From NCBI RefSeq assembly GCF_014649815.1, contig NZ_BMTT01000006.1, positions 186,001-250,000 on the forward strand: a stretch of DNA of 64,000 nt, written 5' to 3'. A program made the position numbers and the translations under genes. Below are positions 51,091 to 58,974 of the stretch, one piece after another. The notes below the pieces were generated by a model. It saw only the letters and a list, made by a program, of their open reading frames with translations, searched no databases and was not told the DNA's origin. The DNA comes from Streptomyces mutabilis (GTDB lineage: Bacteria; Actinomycetota; Actinomycetes; Streptomycetales; Streptomycetaceae). Within the stretch, counting starts at the first letter, position 1; each line of letters opens with the position of its first letter.

Positions 51091-52263
51091 GTGCGTCCTC
51101 GCAGCTCGCCCGCGCGCCCGCCCCGCCGGCCCGCCACTCCCCGCCCGGTGCGGGGAGGCAGGCGTCTGCTGGTCGTCAGCGCGAGCATGGGCGCCGGGCA
51201 CGACACGGTCGCCGCGGAGCTGGTCCGCCGGGCCCGGGAACACGGTGACGACGCCTGGGTCGTCGATGTCCTCGCCCTGCTGCCGTACGGCCTGGGCACC
51301 GCGCTGCGGTACTTCTACCGCGAGTCGGTGCGCCACTTCCCGTGGGCGTACGCCGCCCTCTACCGTCTCTTCCTGAGCCCCGGCGCCGGACGCCGTCCCG
51401 GCGGGACCCCCCTGGCCCGGCTCGCCGGAGGCCGGCTGCGCGAGCTGGCCGAACGTTCGGGCAGCGACGTGGTCGTTCCCGTCTTCCACCTCGGAGCCCA
51501 GCTCACCGGCCACCTGCGTGCCCGCGGGCTGCTGTCCGTGCCCAGCGCCGTCCTCGTCATCGACTTCGCGGTCCACCGGCAGTGGTTCCACCCCGGCAAC
51601 GACCGCTGCCTGTGTCTGACGGAGGACGCGGTCCGCGAGGTGCGGGGGAGCACCGGCACCGTCGCGGAGGCGTGCGGGCCCGTCGTCGCGCCGGAGTTCT
51701 TCGCCGACGCTCCCGGCGCGGACGGGTGGCGGGAGCTCTTCGACCGGCTCGGTCCCGGACGGCCCGCCGTGGTGCTCTCCGCGGGTGCCTGGGGAGTCGG
51801 CTCGCGCCTGGACACCACCGTCCGGCTTCTGACGGGGGACGGCTTCCTGCCGGTCGTGCTCTGCGGGGACAACGAGCGGCTGCGCCGCGACCTGTCCGAC
51901 ACACCGGGCGTACTCGCGCTGGGCTGGGTGACGGACATGCCCGGACTGCTGCACGCGGCCCGCGCCCTGGTGGACAACGCCGCCGGCCAGACCGCCGTAC
52001 AGGCGCTCGCCGCCGGACTGCCGGTCGTGGGGCACCGCCCGATACCCGGCCACGGCGCTGACGGGGTCCGGCGCATGGCAGCGCTGGGGGTGTCGGAGGT
52101 CGCCGAGGACGACGCCGCGCTGCTCGGCGCACTGCGGCGGCTCACCGCCACCGGCCCGGCCCGGCAGGGGCGGATCGCCGCCGGACGCGCACTCTTCACG
52201 GGCGACGCCCTGACCCGGATACTCGCGCTCGCCGACGCCCACGCCCGACATGCCCGGCGGTGA
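51091..52263 (+). CDS. MGDG-synthase-like glycosyltransferase (GT-B fold)
   Basis: 390 residues. The N-terminal domain of monogalactosyldiacylglycerol synthases is seen in RRLLVVSASMGAGHDTVAAELVRRA (the GAGH motif), and the C-terminal GT-B nucleotide-sugar site in WVTDMPGLLHAARALVDNAAGQTAVQALAAGLPVVGHRPIPGHG. Family members add sugars to diacylglycerol or similar lipids on the membrane's inner face, here probably from a UDP-sugar. The GTG at 51091 has GGAG four nt upstream; a GTG six codons earlier is possible. The deacetylase, DMT permease and SDR next door suggest a glycolipid or glycan pathway. Confidence 0.85.
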   Translation: MRPRSSPARPPRRPATPRPVRGGRRLLVVSASMGAGHDTVAAELVRRAREHGDDAWVVDVLALLPYGLGTALRYFYRESVRHFPWAYAALYRLFLSPGAGRRPGGTPLARLAGGRLRELAERSGSDVVVPVFHLGAQLTGHLRARGLLSVPSAVLVIDFAVHRQWFHPGNDRCLCLTEDAVREVRGSTGTVAEACGPVVAPEFFADAPGADGWRELFDRLGPGRPAVVLSAGAWGVGSRLDTTVRLLTGDGFLPVVLCGDNERLRRDLSDTPGVLALGWVTDMPGLLHAARALVDNAAGQTAVQALAAGLPVVGHRPIPGHGADGVRRMAALGVSEVAEDDAALLGALRRLTATGPARQGRIAAGRALFTGDALTRILALADAHARHARR

Positions 52264-52337
52264 TACCGCGCCCGTTTCCCCGGCCGGTCCCGGGGGAACC
52301 CGGCCCGGCGGCGAGAACCGGTGAAGGAGGCGACGCC

Positions 52338-52748
52338 GTGCGGCTCGACGAATTCCTGACCCTGGTCCGCGATCGCGGCGAATATCACAGCGAGGACGAG
52401 GCCGAACAGGTCAGTACGGCGGTCCTGTGGGTGATCGCTTCCCGCATCGGGCCGGACGAGGCGGCGGGCCTGGCCTCCGACCTGCCCGCGCCCCTGGACG
52501 ACGCGCTGCGCCTGGAACGCGGGCGTCCCGAGACATTCGGCCGCGAGGAGTTCCTCCGGCGCGTGGCCCAGCAGACCGGCGCCCGGCCACGCACCGCGGA
52601 ATGGGACGCCGGCGCCGTGCTCTCCACCCTGGGCGAGGCGGTGCCCGGCGACCGCGTCGAGCACCTCCTGGCCCAGCTGCCCGAGGACTGTGCCGACCTC
52701 TTCGGCCGAAGGGGCGGTCCCGAAGGAGGCACCCATGACGGACGGTGA
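52338..52748 (+). CDS. DUF2267 protein
   Basis: A 136-residue all-helical, acidic DUF2267 protein: LDEFLTLVRDRGEYHSEDEAEQVSTAVLWVIASRIGPDEAAGLASDLPAPLDDALRLERGRPETF, then AGAVLSTLGEAVPGDRVEHLLAQLPEDCADLF. The two repeats of about 65 residues are characteristic. The function is unknown; such genes are often stress-induced. AAGGAGG lies 7 nt before the GTG start. It is 74 bp after the glycosyltransferase gene and overlaps the broken DUF1360 gene by 14 bp, so the three look like one transcript. Confidence 0.88.
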   Translation: MRLDEFLTLVRDRGEYHSEDEAEQVSTAVLWVIASRIGPDEAAGLASDLPAPLDDALRLERGRPETFGREEFLRRVAQQTGARPRTAEWDAGAVLSTLGEAVPGDRVEHLLAQLPEDCADLFGRRGGPEGGTHDGR

Positions 52749-53084
52749 ACAGCGTTACGACGGTGAGGAGGACGCCCCCCTCGGGGGATACGCGGCGCTC
52801 GCGACGACTTCGCGGCGGCGGTCGGGGCGTTCGCCGTGACCGAGCGGGAGGGCGAGGCCAGCGAGGTGATGGACGCCCCTCGCGGCACGGGGCTGCGGCG
52901 TGCCGTCGGCGACCTGGTCTCCTGCCCGTTCTGCACCTCCACCTGGGTCGCAGGCGGGCTGGTCGGCACCTACGCCGTCGTGCCCCGGGCCGCCCGTCTG
53001 GTGGCCGCCGGCCTGAGCGCCGTGGTGGTGTCGGACTGGATGCAGCACGCCTGGAGCGTGACCGAGCAGAAGGCCGAGGGGTGA
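52735..53084 (+). pseudogene. DUF1360 gene broken by a frameshift and internal deletion
   Basis: A strong GAAGGAGG and ATG at 52735 open a frame, TDGEQRYDGEEDAPLGGYAAL, that ends after 34 codons at TGA 52837-52839. One missing base near 52808-52811 accounts for the break: reading on in the other frame gives FAAAVGAFAV. The family's middle, about 45 residues including the hydrophobic segment, is then missing, and homology resumes with TEREGEASEVMDAPRGTGLRRAV and LVSCPFCTSTWVAGGLVGTYAV to the stop at 53084. The 3' part could be made alone from GTG 52836 as an 82-residue protein with one CxxC and a membrane helix. Confidence 0.75.
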
Positions 53085-53119
53085 GCGGACGACGGAGAGG
53101 ACGAGGACCGCGGCGGCGG

Positions 53120-53518
53120 TCAGTCGCGCCCTGCCCGCTCCGCGCGCTCGGCGTGCAGCTTCTTCACCCGGGCCGCCTCCTTGCGCACGTCGGCCTGGAC
53201 GGCCCGCTCCCGCTCCAGCCACTCCGGGCGCTCCTCCTTGAGCGCCTCGATCTGGTCGGTGGTGAGCGGCTCCGTGACCCCGCCCCGGTGCAGCCCCGCG
53301 ATGGAGACGCCCAGCTTGGCCGCCACCACCGGTCGCGGGTGCGGGCCGTCGCGCCGCAGGTCGCGCAGCCAGGCGGGCGGGTCGGCCTGGAGCGCGTTCA
53401 GCTCGGCGCGCGTGACGACGCCCTCCCGGAACTCGGCGGGTGTGGCCTCGAGGTACACACCCAGCTTCTTCGCCGCGGTCGCGGGCTTCATGGTCTGGGT
53501 GTTCTGGTGCGACGTCAT
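53120..53518 (-). CDS. DUF5997 protein
   Basis: A 132-residue, soluble, highly charged protein that I place in DUF5997 from MKPATAAKKLGVYLEATPAEFREGVVTRAELNALQADPPAWLRDLRRDGPHPRPVVAAKLGVSIAGLHRGGVTEPLTTDQIEALKEERPEWLERER. The repeated AAKLGV plus helix pattern suggests two small helix-turn-helix-like units. Function unknown. It is regularly divergent from a LysR-effector-domain gene, as here (110-bp gap), so the two may work together. Confidence 0.85.
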   Translation of the reverse strand: MTSHQNTQTMKPATAAKKLGVYLEATPAEFREGVVTRAELNALQADPPAWLRDLRRDGPHPRPVVAAKLGVSIAGLHRGGVTEPLTTDQIEALKEERPEWLERERAVQADVRKEAARVKKLHAERAERAGRD

Positions 53519-53628
53519 GGCGTCAAGGGTATCGAGCGTCTGCGCGACCGCCGACCACGCCCGGTGACCGCGGCTCCCGTCCGTGCCTGGTGACCACGGC
53601 CCGCGACCACGCCCGGTAACCTGGCCCG

Positions 53629-54414
53629 GTGACAGGCTCGGAAGAACCCCCCTCGTTCCGGCTCGCGTACGTCCCGGGGGTGACGCCCGACAAGTGGGTG
53701 CGCATCTGGAACGAGCGGCTGCCCGACGTCCCGCTGACCCTGACCCGGGTCCCCGCCGCCGAGGCGGGTGGCGTGCTGCTGGGCGGCGACGCCGACGCCG
53801 GGCTGGTGCGGCTGCCCGTCGACCGGACCGTCCTCAGCGCGATCCCCCTCTACACCGAGACCACGGTCGTGGTGATCCCCAAGGACCACCTCGTCACCGC
53901 GGCCGACGAGGTGACCGTCGAGGACCTGGCCGACGAGATCGTGCTGCACCCCCTCGACGACGTACTCGGCTGGGAGCGGCCGCCGGGCCGGCCCGCGCTC
54001 GAGCGTCCCGCCACCACCGCGGACGCCGTCGAGCTGGTGGCCGCCGGGATCGGCGTGCTGCTCGTCCCCCTGTCGCTGGCCCGGCTGCACCACCGCAAGG
54101 ACCTCACGTACCGGACGGTCACCGACGCCCCCGGGTCGAGCGTGGCGCTGTCCTGGCCCGAGGACGCGCACACGGACCGGGTGGAGGACTTCATCGGCAT
54201 CGTCCGGGGCCGCACCGTCAACAGCACCCGGGGTCGGCAGCCCGCGCAGGCACCGCCCAAGGGCGAACGGACGGAAGCCGCCCCCGCGCGGCGCAAGCAG
54301 GCGGCCGGGAAGCAGGCCGGGGGCGCCCGGCGTGGCGCGGGCGGCACCCCGAGAAGCGGCGGCAAGGGCGGCAGCGGCAAGGGCGCCCGGCGCGGCCGGC
54401 CGCGCCGCGGCTGA
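53629..54414 (+). CDS. LysR-type effector-binding domain protein without DNA-binding domain
   Basis: 261 residues. It begins directly in a LysR substrate-binding fold: FRLAYVPGVTPDKWVRIWNERLPDVPLTLTRV, GDADAGLVRLPVDRTVLSAIPLYTETTVVVIPKDH, VTVEDLADEIVLHPLDDV and ELVAAGIGVLLVPLSLARLHHRKDL. No N-terminal helix-turn-helix is present and the GTG start is supported by the abrupt start of homology. The last 65 residues are a Lys/Arg/Gly/Ala-rich disordered tail (ARRKQAAGKQAGGARRGAGG) that could bind nucleic acid. A role as partner of the divergent DUF5997 protein is inference. Confidence 0.87.
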   Translation: MTGSEEPPSFRLAYVPGVTPDKWVRIWNERLPDVPLTLTRVPAAEAGGVLLGGDADAGLVRLPVDRTVLSAIPLYTETTVVVIPKDHLVTAADEVTVEDLADEIVLHPLDDVLGWERPPGRPALERPATTADAVELVAAGIGVLLVPLSLARLHHRKDLTYRTVTDAPGSSVALSWPEDAHTDRVEDFIGIVRGRTVNSTRGRQPAQAPPKGERTEAAPARRKQAAGKQAGGARRGAGGTPRSGGKGGSGKGARRGRPRRG

Positions 54415-54433
54415 GGACACCGGGCGTCCGCCG

Positions 54434-54445
54434 CCCCCCCCCCCC
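54434..54445. repeat. 12-base poly-C tract
   Basis: Twelve consecutive C bases lie between two converging genes, 19 bp past the LysR-like stop and 3 bp from the end of the DUF4142 gene. It is non-coding, so length changes would be harmless; it is also a classic place for sequencing-length error. Confidence 0.9.
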
Positions 54446-54448
54446 GCA

Positions 54449-55189
54449 TCACCGGACCGTCGGACTCTGACCGGGCGCCGAGGTGTTGACCTCCAGTCCG
54501 GGCGGCGCGCTGAGGGACAGCACCGGCTCACCCGGCTGCGGCGCCGGCGGAGTGAGCTGCACCTTGGGGAGGTTCGGCGGGGCCGACTGCTGGAAGTTGA
54601 CCTGGTCGAAGTTGACCAGGCCGGTCTTCTCCAGCACCGTGATGTGGTCCAGCACCGTGTCGTTGGCCTGGTCGGCCAGCTGCCGCACGAGCGAGTTCTT
54701 GGTGTTGGCGCGGATGTCGGCGATCGCCGGGAAGATCTGCCCGTGCGTGATGCGCATGATGTTGACCGCAGTGGTGTCGAACTGCCTGCCCGTCGTCCCG
54801 TCCACGGTCGACACGAACTGCTGCTGCTGCGGGGAGGCCAGGTTGGGCAAGGCGATGCCCAGCTCCGGCGCGATGCGGCGGCAGGTCGCGTCGAGCCGGG
54901 CGTGCCCGACGACCAGGTGCTCGCCGACCTCCTTCATCTCCGGTGTCGTCCCCCGCTCCATCGCCATCAGCCCCAGCGGGTGCTCCCACAGCCCTGCCGC
55001 CCGCACCTTCACCACGAAGTCCCGGTCGGCCTCGGTGAGCGGCCCGTACACCGTGTTGGTGATGATCCGAGCCTGGTCGTTGCCCGTGTTCTGCACCCCC
55101 AGCATCGTCGGGTAGGCGAGCGCGGTGAGAGTGAGGACCAGGGCACCGGCCACGAAGGCGGTCCCTGCCGTGGTGCGCGTGATGCGCAT
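54449..55189 (-). CDS. Secreted DUF4142 protein
   Basis: 246 residues. An N-terminal signal or anchor helix (TAGTAFVAGALVLTLTALAYPTML) precedes a four-helix DUF4142 bundle (ferritin-like fold): LTEADRDFVVKVRAAGLWEHPLGLMAMERGTTPEMKEVGEHLVVGHARLDATCRR, then FVSTVDGTTGRQFDTTAVNIMRITHGQIFPAIADIRANTKNSLVRQLADQANDTVLDHITVLEKTGLV. A Pro-rich tail ends it. The family is extracytoplasmic with unknown function. ATG 55189 has AGGAGG; a GTG 33 bp upstream is unsupported. Confidence 0.88.
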   Translation of the reverse strand: MRITRTTAGTAFVAGALVLTLTALAYPTMLGVQNTGNDQARIITNTVYGPLTEADRDFVVKVRAAGLWEHPLGLMAMERGTTPEMKEVGEHLVVGHARLDATCRRIAPELGIALPNLASPQQQQFVSTVDGTTGRQFDTTAVNIMRITHGQIFPAIADIRANTKNSLVRQLADQANDTVLDHITVLEKTGLVNFDQVNFQQSAPPNLPKVQLTPPAPQPGEPVLSLSAPPGLEVNTSAPGQSPTVR

Positions 55190-55293
55190 CGTGCCTCCTG
55201 GAGCGGGAACGGGATCGGACACCAGGAGGTACGGATGCGGGCGGCGAACCGATCACCTTCCCGGGTGAAAACTCGGGGAAGTGACCGTCCGGT

Positions 55294-58131
55294 TCAGTCC
55301 GCGTACGACGCCTTCCGCGCCGTACGCACCACCTGCTCGCCCTCCTCCCGCCCGAGCAGCCCGCCGTCGACCCACGCGTCCACCGTCGAGCGCACGTGGG
55401 TCACCAGCGCGCCCTTGTTGCTGAACGGCGCCCCGGCCCAGACCTCGTCGAGCAGTGTGGTGCCGTCCGCCTTCGCCGGGTTGGCGACGCCGGAGTCGGT
55501 GCCGCCGAACACCACCCGGGGTTCCGAGCGCCGGAAGTACGCGTGCGTCGGGTCCTCGGTCCCCTCGGCGAAGGGCGCCCACTCGGTGCCGTCCAGCGTG
55601 TAGTGGAGCGGCCTGCCCGGCACGGGGGTGAGCGTGGGCAGCAGGTCGCCGGAGAGACCGGCGTTGCGGTACAGCCCGCACTCCAGGAGACCGGTGGACG
55701 GGTCGCGGGCGACCAGGTTGATTGGACCGTGGAACAGGGCCTGCAACGACGGATCGTCGACCGCCTTCTCCACGCGCAGCCGGAAGGGCACGCGGACCCG
55801 CACGGTGTCGCCTCGCCGCCAGGCACGGGACACGGTGAAGTAGCTGCCCGGCACCGGGGTCCCCGGCACGGCACGCCCGTTCACGGTGACCCGGAAGCCG
55901 GCCGTGGCCCACGAAGGCACCCGCAGCCGCAGCGCGAACGAGGCGCTGCCACCGTCGATCGTGAGGGTGCTGCCCTGTTCCCGCGGGTACTCCGTGGTCT
56001 GCGTGACGGTGACGCCCCGCTCGGCCCAGGTGAGCGTGGAGGGGCTGTAGAGGTTGACGTACAGGGCGCCGCCGTCGGCCGCCGCGAAGTACACCGAGTC
56101 CTGGTACTTGGTGGCGCTCTCCATCCCGGTGCCCTCGCAGCAGGTGGTGCCCTGCTTGGGCGTGTAGTCGCGCACATGACCGGGCGTCAGCCCGATGAAG
56201 TAGGTGACGAGCGGCTTTTCCGCGTCGGGCCTGTCCTGTTTGGAGCCGAGTACCTGGTTGTACAGGGCCCGCTCGTAGTAGTCCATGTACGCCGGGTCCT
56301 GTTCGTGGAAGAACAGCGTCCGGCTCAGCTTGAGCAGGTTGTACGCGCAGCAGCTCTCGGCGGTCGTGTCACCGATGGTGCCCGCGATCACGTCCCGCGC
56401 CTTCCAGAACTCGCCGGTGCTGGTGCCGCCGATGGAGTACATGCGGTGCGGTACCACCATGCCCCAGAAATTCCTCGCGGCGGTGAGGTAGCGCTCCTCG
56501 CCCGTCTCGTCGTACAGCCGTACCAGGCCGGTGAAGATCGGTATGTGCTGGTTGGCGTGGAGACCGTCGAGGACGTCGGTGTCCGCGGCGCAGGCGTCGA
56601 TCAGCCGGTCGAGGTCGAAGAGCCGGGCCAGCGCGAGGTGCCGCGCCTCGGCGGTGACGGCGTGCAGATCGCAGATCGCCTCGACGATGCCGCCGAACTC
56701 ACCGCTGGAGAAGATTCCCCACATGCGCTGCAGGGTGGCCGCCGGCAGCTTCGACAGGCGGGAGTGCATCCAGTCGCACATCCCGGACGCGAGGTCCAGT
56801 GCCCGGCCGTCACCGGTGGCGAGGTGGGCGTCCAGCAGTCCCCGAAGGATCTTGTGCGCCGTGTAGTACGGCGCCCAGACCCTCGTGTAGTCGCTGCCGG
56901 TCATCGACTCCAGTTCGATGAACTGCGTCTCCGGGTACGCCGCCAGGAACCCGGGGTGGCTGGGTCCGCCCCAGGTGCGGCGCAGGGTGGCCGTCAGGCC
57001 CCGGCCGGAGGCGTCCGCGAACCTTCCGCCGCCGGTCTCGCCGAAGGCGTACGACGCCAGGTCGCCCCGGCCGGCGGGCGAGTCGGCGGCGGGGACGTCC
57101 AGCAGCGCGGCGATCTCCTCGGCGCTCAGGGCGCGCGACCAGACGTTGAACTCCTCGAAGGCGCCCGCGAAGACGGGGTCGGCGGGGTAGTGCGAGCGGC
57201 CCAGCCAGTGGTGGGCGAGCGGGCCGAGGGCCGCCGGGGTCAGCGTCATGGCGGTGTTCCGCGCCACGGCGGTGCCGTCGACGTAGAGGGTGCCGGTGCC
57301 GTCCGCGAGCGTCACGGCCAGGTGGCTCCACTCGTCCAGCGGCAGGGCGGCCGTGCCGTCGAGGCCCTGCTCGCCGCCGGCCCCGCTGTCCGTGATGGCG
57401 AAGCGGGGCACACCGTCCGCGTTGCGGGCGGCGAGGTAGAGGTAGCGGTTGGTGTCGTCACCGAAGTCCACGACCCGGGCCCAGTCGCCGTCGTGCGCGG
57501 GCTTCACCCAGGCGGCCAGCGTGATCGTGGTGGTGTCGCCGAGGACGCCCGCGGGGAGGTCGACGTACTGGTAGGAGCCGCGGACGTTCTCGACGGCCGC
57601 GCCGAAGCGGCCCCGCGTGCTCAGCACCGCCGGGTCACCGCGCAGCGCCTCGCGTACCTCGGCCAGGGCGCCGACCATGGTGCCGATCCGCTCGGTGAAG
57701 ACGCGCTCGCCGGTGCTTCGGTACGCCTGGGAGAGCATGGTCAGGAAGTGGCCCGTGTAGTGACCGCGCAGGTTGCCGTTGGCCTCGCCGTCCAGCCCCT
57801 CCCAGCCGCCCGGGGCGACGGCGCCGAGGGTGGACAGGCCGGCATTGGCCCGGAAGACCTGGAGCAGCCGGTTCACGTCGTAACCCCGGGCGTGGTCCAG
57901 CATCAGCCGCCGCTTGTCGCTGAAGACACCCGGACCGAGCGTCACGTCCTCGAGTCCGAACGGCCGCACGGACCAGGCCGCCGGTGTGGTGGGGCCCGCG
58001 CGGCCCGCGGGCGGAGCCGGTGCCTGAGGGCCGGCACCCGGCCGACCGGGCGCCGCATGCGAGACCGCGGGCGTTCCCGCGGCGATCGCCGCGGCGAGCA
58101 GAAGGGTCCGCCGGGGGAGGGACGCTGCCAA
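55294..58131 (-). CDS. Secreted GH127 beta-L-arabinofuranosidase-like enzyme with inserted LamG domain
   Basis: 945 residues with a twin-arginine-like signal peptide (PRRTLLLAAAIAAGTPAVSHA). The catalytic N-segment (about 50-170) has GLEDVTLGPGVFSDKR and LRGHYTGHFLTMLSQ. A LamG lectin-like domain is inserted at about 175-345 (ITLAAWVKPAHDGDWARVVDFG, WSHLAVTLADGTGTLYVDG, FNVWSRALSAEEI), and the alpha-barrel resumes at about 400. Likely zinc/nucleophile residues lie in AESCCAYNLLKLSR (about 590) and KQGTTCCEGTGMES (about 663). It probably removes L-arabinofuranose or related sugars outside the cell. TTG start 58131 follows GAGGAG. No partner sugar transporter is next to it. Confidence 0.88.
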   Translation of the reverse strand: MAASLPRRTLLLAAAIAAGTPAVSHAAPGRPGAGPQAPAPPAGRAGPTTPAAWSVRPFGLEDVTLGPGVFSDKRRLMLDHARGYDVNRLLQVFRANAGLSTLGAVAPGGWEGLDGEANGNLRGHYTGHFLTMLSQAYRSTGERVFTERIGTMVGALAEVREALRGDPAVLSTRGRFGAAVENVRGSYQYVDLPAGVLGDTTTITLAAWVKPAHDGDWARVVDFGDDTNRYLYLAARNADGVPRFAITDSGAGGEQGLDGTAALPLDEWSHLAVTLADGTGTLYVDGTAVARNTAMTLTPAALGPLAHHWLGRSHYPADPVFAGAFEEFNVWSRALSAEEIAALLDVPAADSPAGRGDLASYAFGETGGGRFADASGRGLTATLRRTWGGPSHPGFLAAYPETQFIELESMTGSDYTRVWAPYYTAHKILRGLLDAHLATGDGRALDLASGMCDWMHSRLSKLPAATLQRMWGIFSSGEFGGIVEAICDLHAVTAEARHLALARLFDLDRLIDACAADTDVLDGLHANQHIPIFTGLVRLYDETGEERYLTAARNFWGMVVPHRMYSIGGTSTGEFWKARDVIAGTIGDTTAESCCAYNLLKLSRTLFFHEQDPAYMDYYERALYNQVLGSKQDRPDAEKPLVTYFIGLTPGHVRDYTPKQGTTCCEGTGMESATKYQDSVYFAAADGGALYVNLYSPSTLTWAERGVTVTQTTEYPREQGSTLTIDGGSASFALRLRVPSWATAGFRVTVNGRAVPGTPVPGSYFTVSRAWRRGDTVRVRVPFRLRVEKAVDDPSLQALFHGPINLVARDPSTGLLECGLYRNAGLSGDLLPTLTPVPGRPLHYTLDGTEWAPFAEGTEDPTHAYFRRSEPRVVFGGTDSGVANPAKADGTTLLDEVWAGAPFSNKGALVTHVRSTVDAWVDGGLLGREEGEQVVRTARKASYAD

Positions 58132-58161
58132 TGTGCTCCTCGATTCTTGCGATGCATATCG

Positions 58162-58192
58162 TTCGATAGGTCGAACAATGTTCGAAAGGTCG
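58162..58192. promoter_or_regulatory. Candidate operator upstream of the GH127 gene
   Basis: A 15-bp perfect palindrome TCGAACA-A-TGTTCGA (58171-58185) lies within two direct repeats, TTCGATAGGTCG (58162-58173) and TTCGAAAGGTCG (58181-58192), with a 19-bp period, 30-60 bp before the TTG start. Its AT-rich, symmetric form fits a LacI- or GntR-type sugar regulator; which one is unknown. Confidence 0.65.
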
Positions 58193-58258
58193 CCCAGAAG
58201 ATAGGCAGGAGGCCGAGGAGCGTCAACGCTACCGGCGAGTACCGTCCGGCGGACGTGG

Positions 58259-58966
58259 TCAGGCGGCCCGCACCGTCCGAGCGAGCCACTCGTACGCCGC
58301 CCGTGCGGTGAACTCCGCCTGACCGCCGCGTACCAGCAGGTCGGCGCCGGCGAACTCCGGGGCGTCCGCCTGCGTCCGGACGTAGGGGATCGCGATGCAC
58401 CGCATGCCGGCCGCCTGGGCGGCGGCGGCTCCGGGAGCGGCGTCCTCCAGGACCACGCAGTCGGCCGGGTCCGCGCCCAGTCGCCGGGCCGCCTCCAGGA
58501 AGACATCCGGGGCCGGCTTGCCCTGCGCGACCTCGTCCGCCGAGACGATCGTGCGCAACTGCGCGTCCAGCCCGGTGCGGGACAGGATCGTCTCGATCGC
58601 CTCGGGTGAAGAGCCCGAGGCCACGGCCAGCGGCACCCCCTCGCCGGCCAGCAGCTCGACGAACTCCCGCATCTCGGGGTACGCGCGGGCGGAGGTGCGG
58701 GCCAGCTCCAGGTAGTGGCGGTTCTTGACGGCGAGCAGTTCCTCCACCGGTGCCCGCAGGCCGTAGCGCCGCTTCCAGTCGGCGACGGTCTCCTGGGTGC
58801 TGATGCCCACGTACTCCTCGTGTTCCGCCCAGGTGAAGTCGGGGACGCCGTACTCGGCGAGGGTCCGTCGGCCCGCCTTGTAGTAGTTCGGCTCACTGTC
58901 CACGAGTGTTCCGTCGAGATCGAAGATGACCGAGATGCCGCCGAGAGTGCTCATGGGGTCCAGCAT
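58259..58966 (-). CDS. HAD-family phosphatase (beta-phosphoglucomutase-like)
   Basis: 235 residues with all four HAD motifs: I FDLDGTLVDSEPN (nucleophile and acid Asp), II VASGSSPEA (Ser), III KPAPDVFLEAARRLGA (Lys) and IV VVLEDAAPG (metal Asp). The cap between motifs I and II (YYKAGRRTLAEYGV) resembles beta-PGM/phosphatase subfamily I. It hydrolyses an unknown phosphorylated sugar or metabolite. ATG 58966 follows AGGA; Met5 (58954) is equally possible. It lies 8 bp downstream of the Lrp gene on the same strand, so the two are probably cotranscribed. Confidence 0.9.
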   Translation of the reverse strand: MLDPMSTLGGISVIFDLDGTLVDSEPNYYKAGRRTLAEYGVPDFTWAEHEEYVGISTQETVADWKRRYGLRAPVEELLAVKNRHYLELARTSARAYPEMREFVELLAGEGVPLAVASGSSPEAIETILSRTGLDAQLRTIVSADEVAQGKPAPDVFLEAARRLGADPADCVVLEDAAPGAAAAQAAGMRCIAIPYVRTQADAPEFAGADLLVRGGQAEFTARAAYEWLARTVRAA

Positions 58967-58974
58967 GCCAAGTC

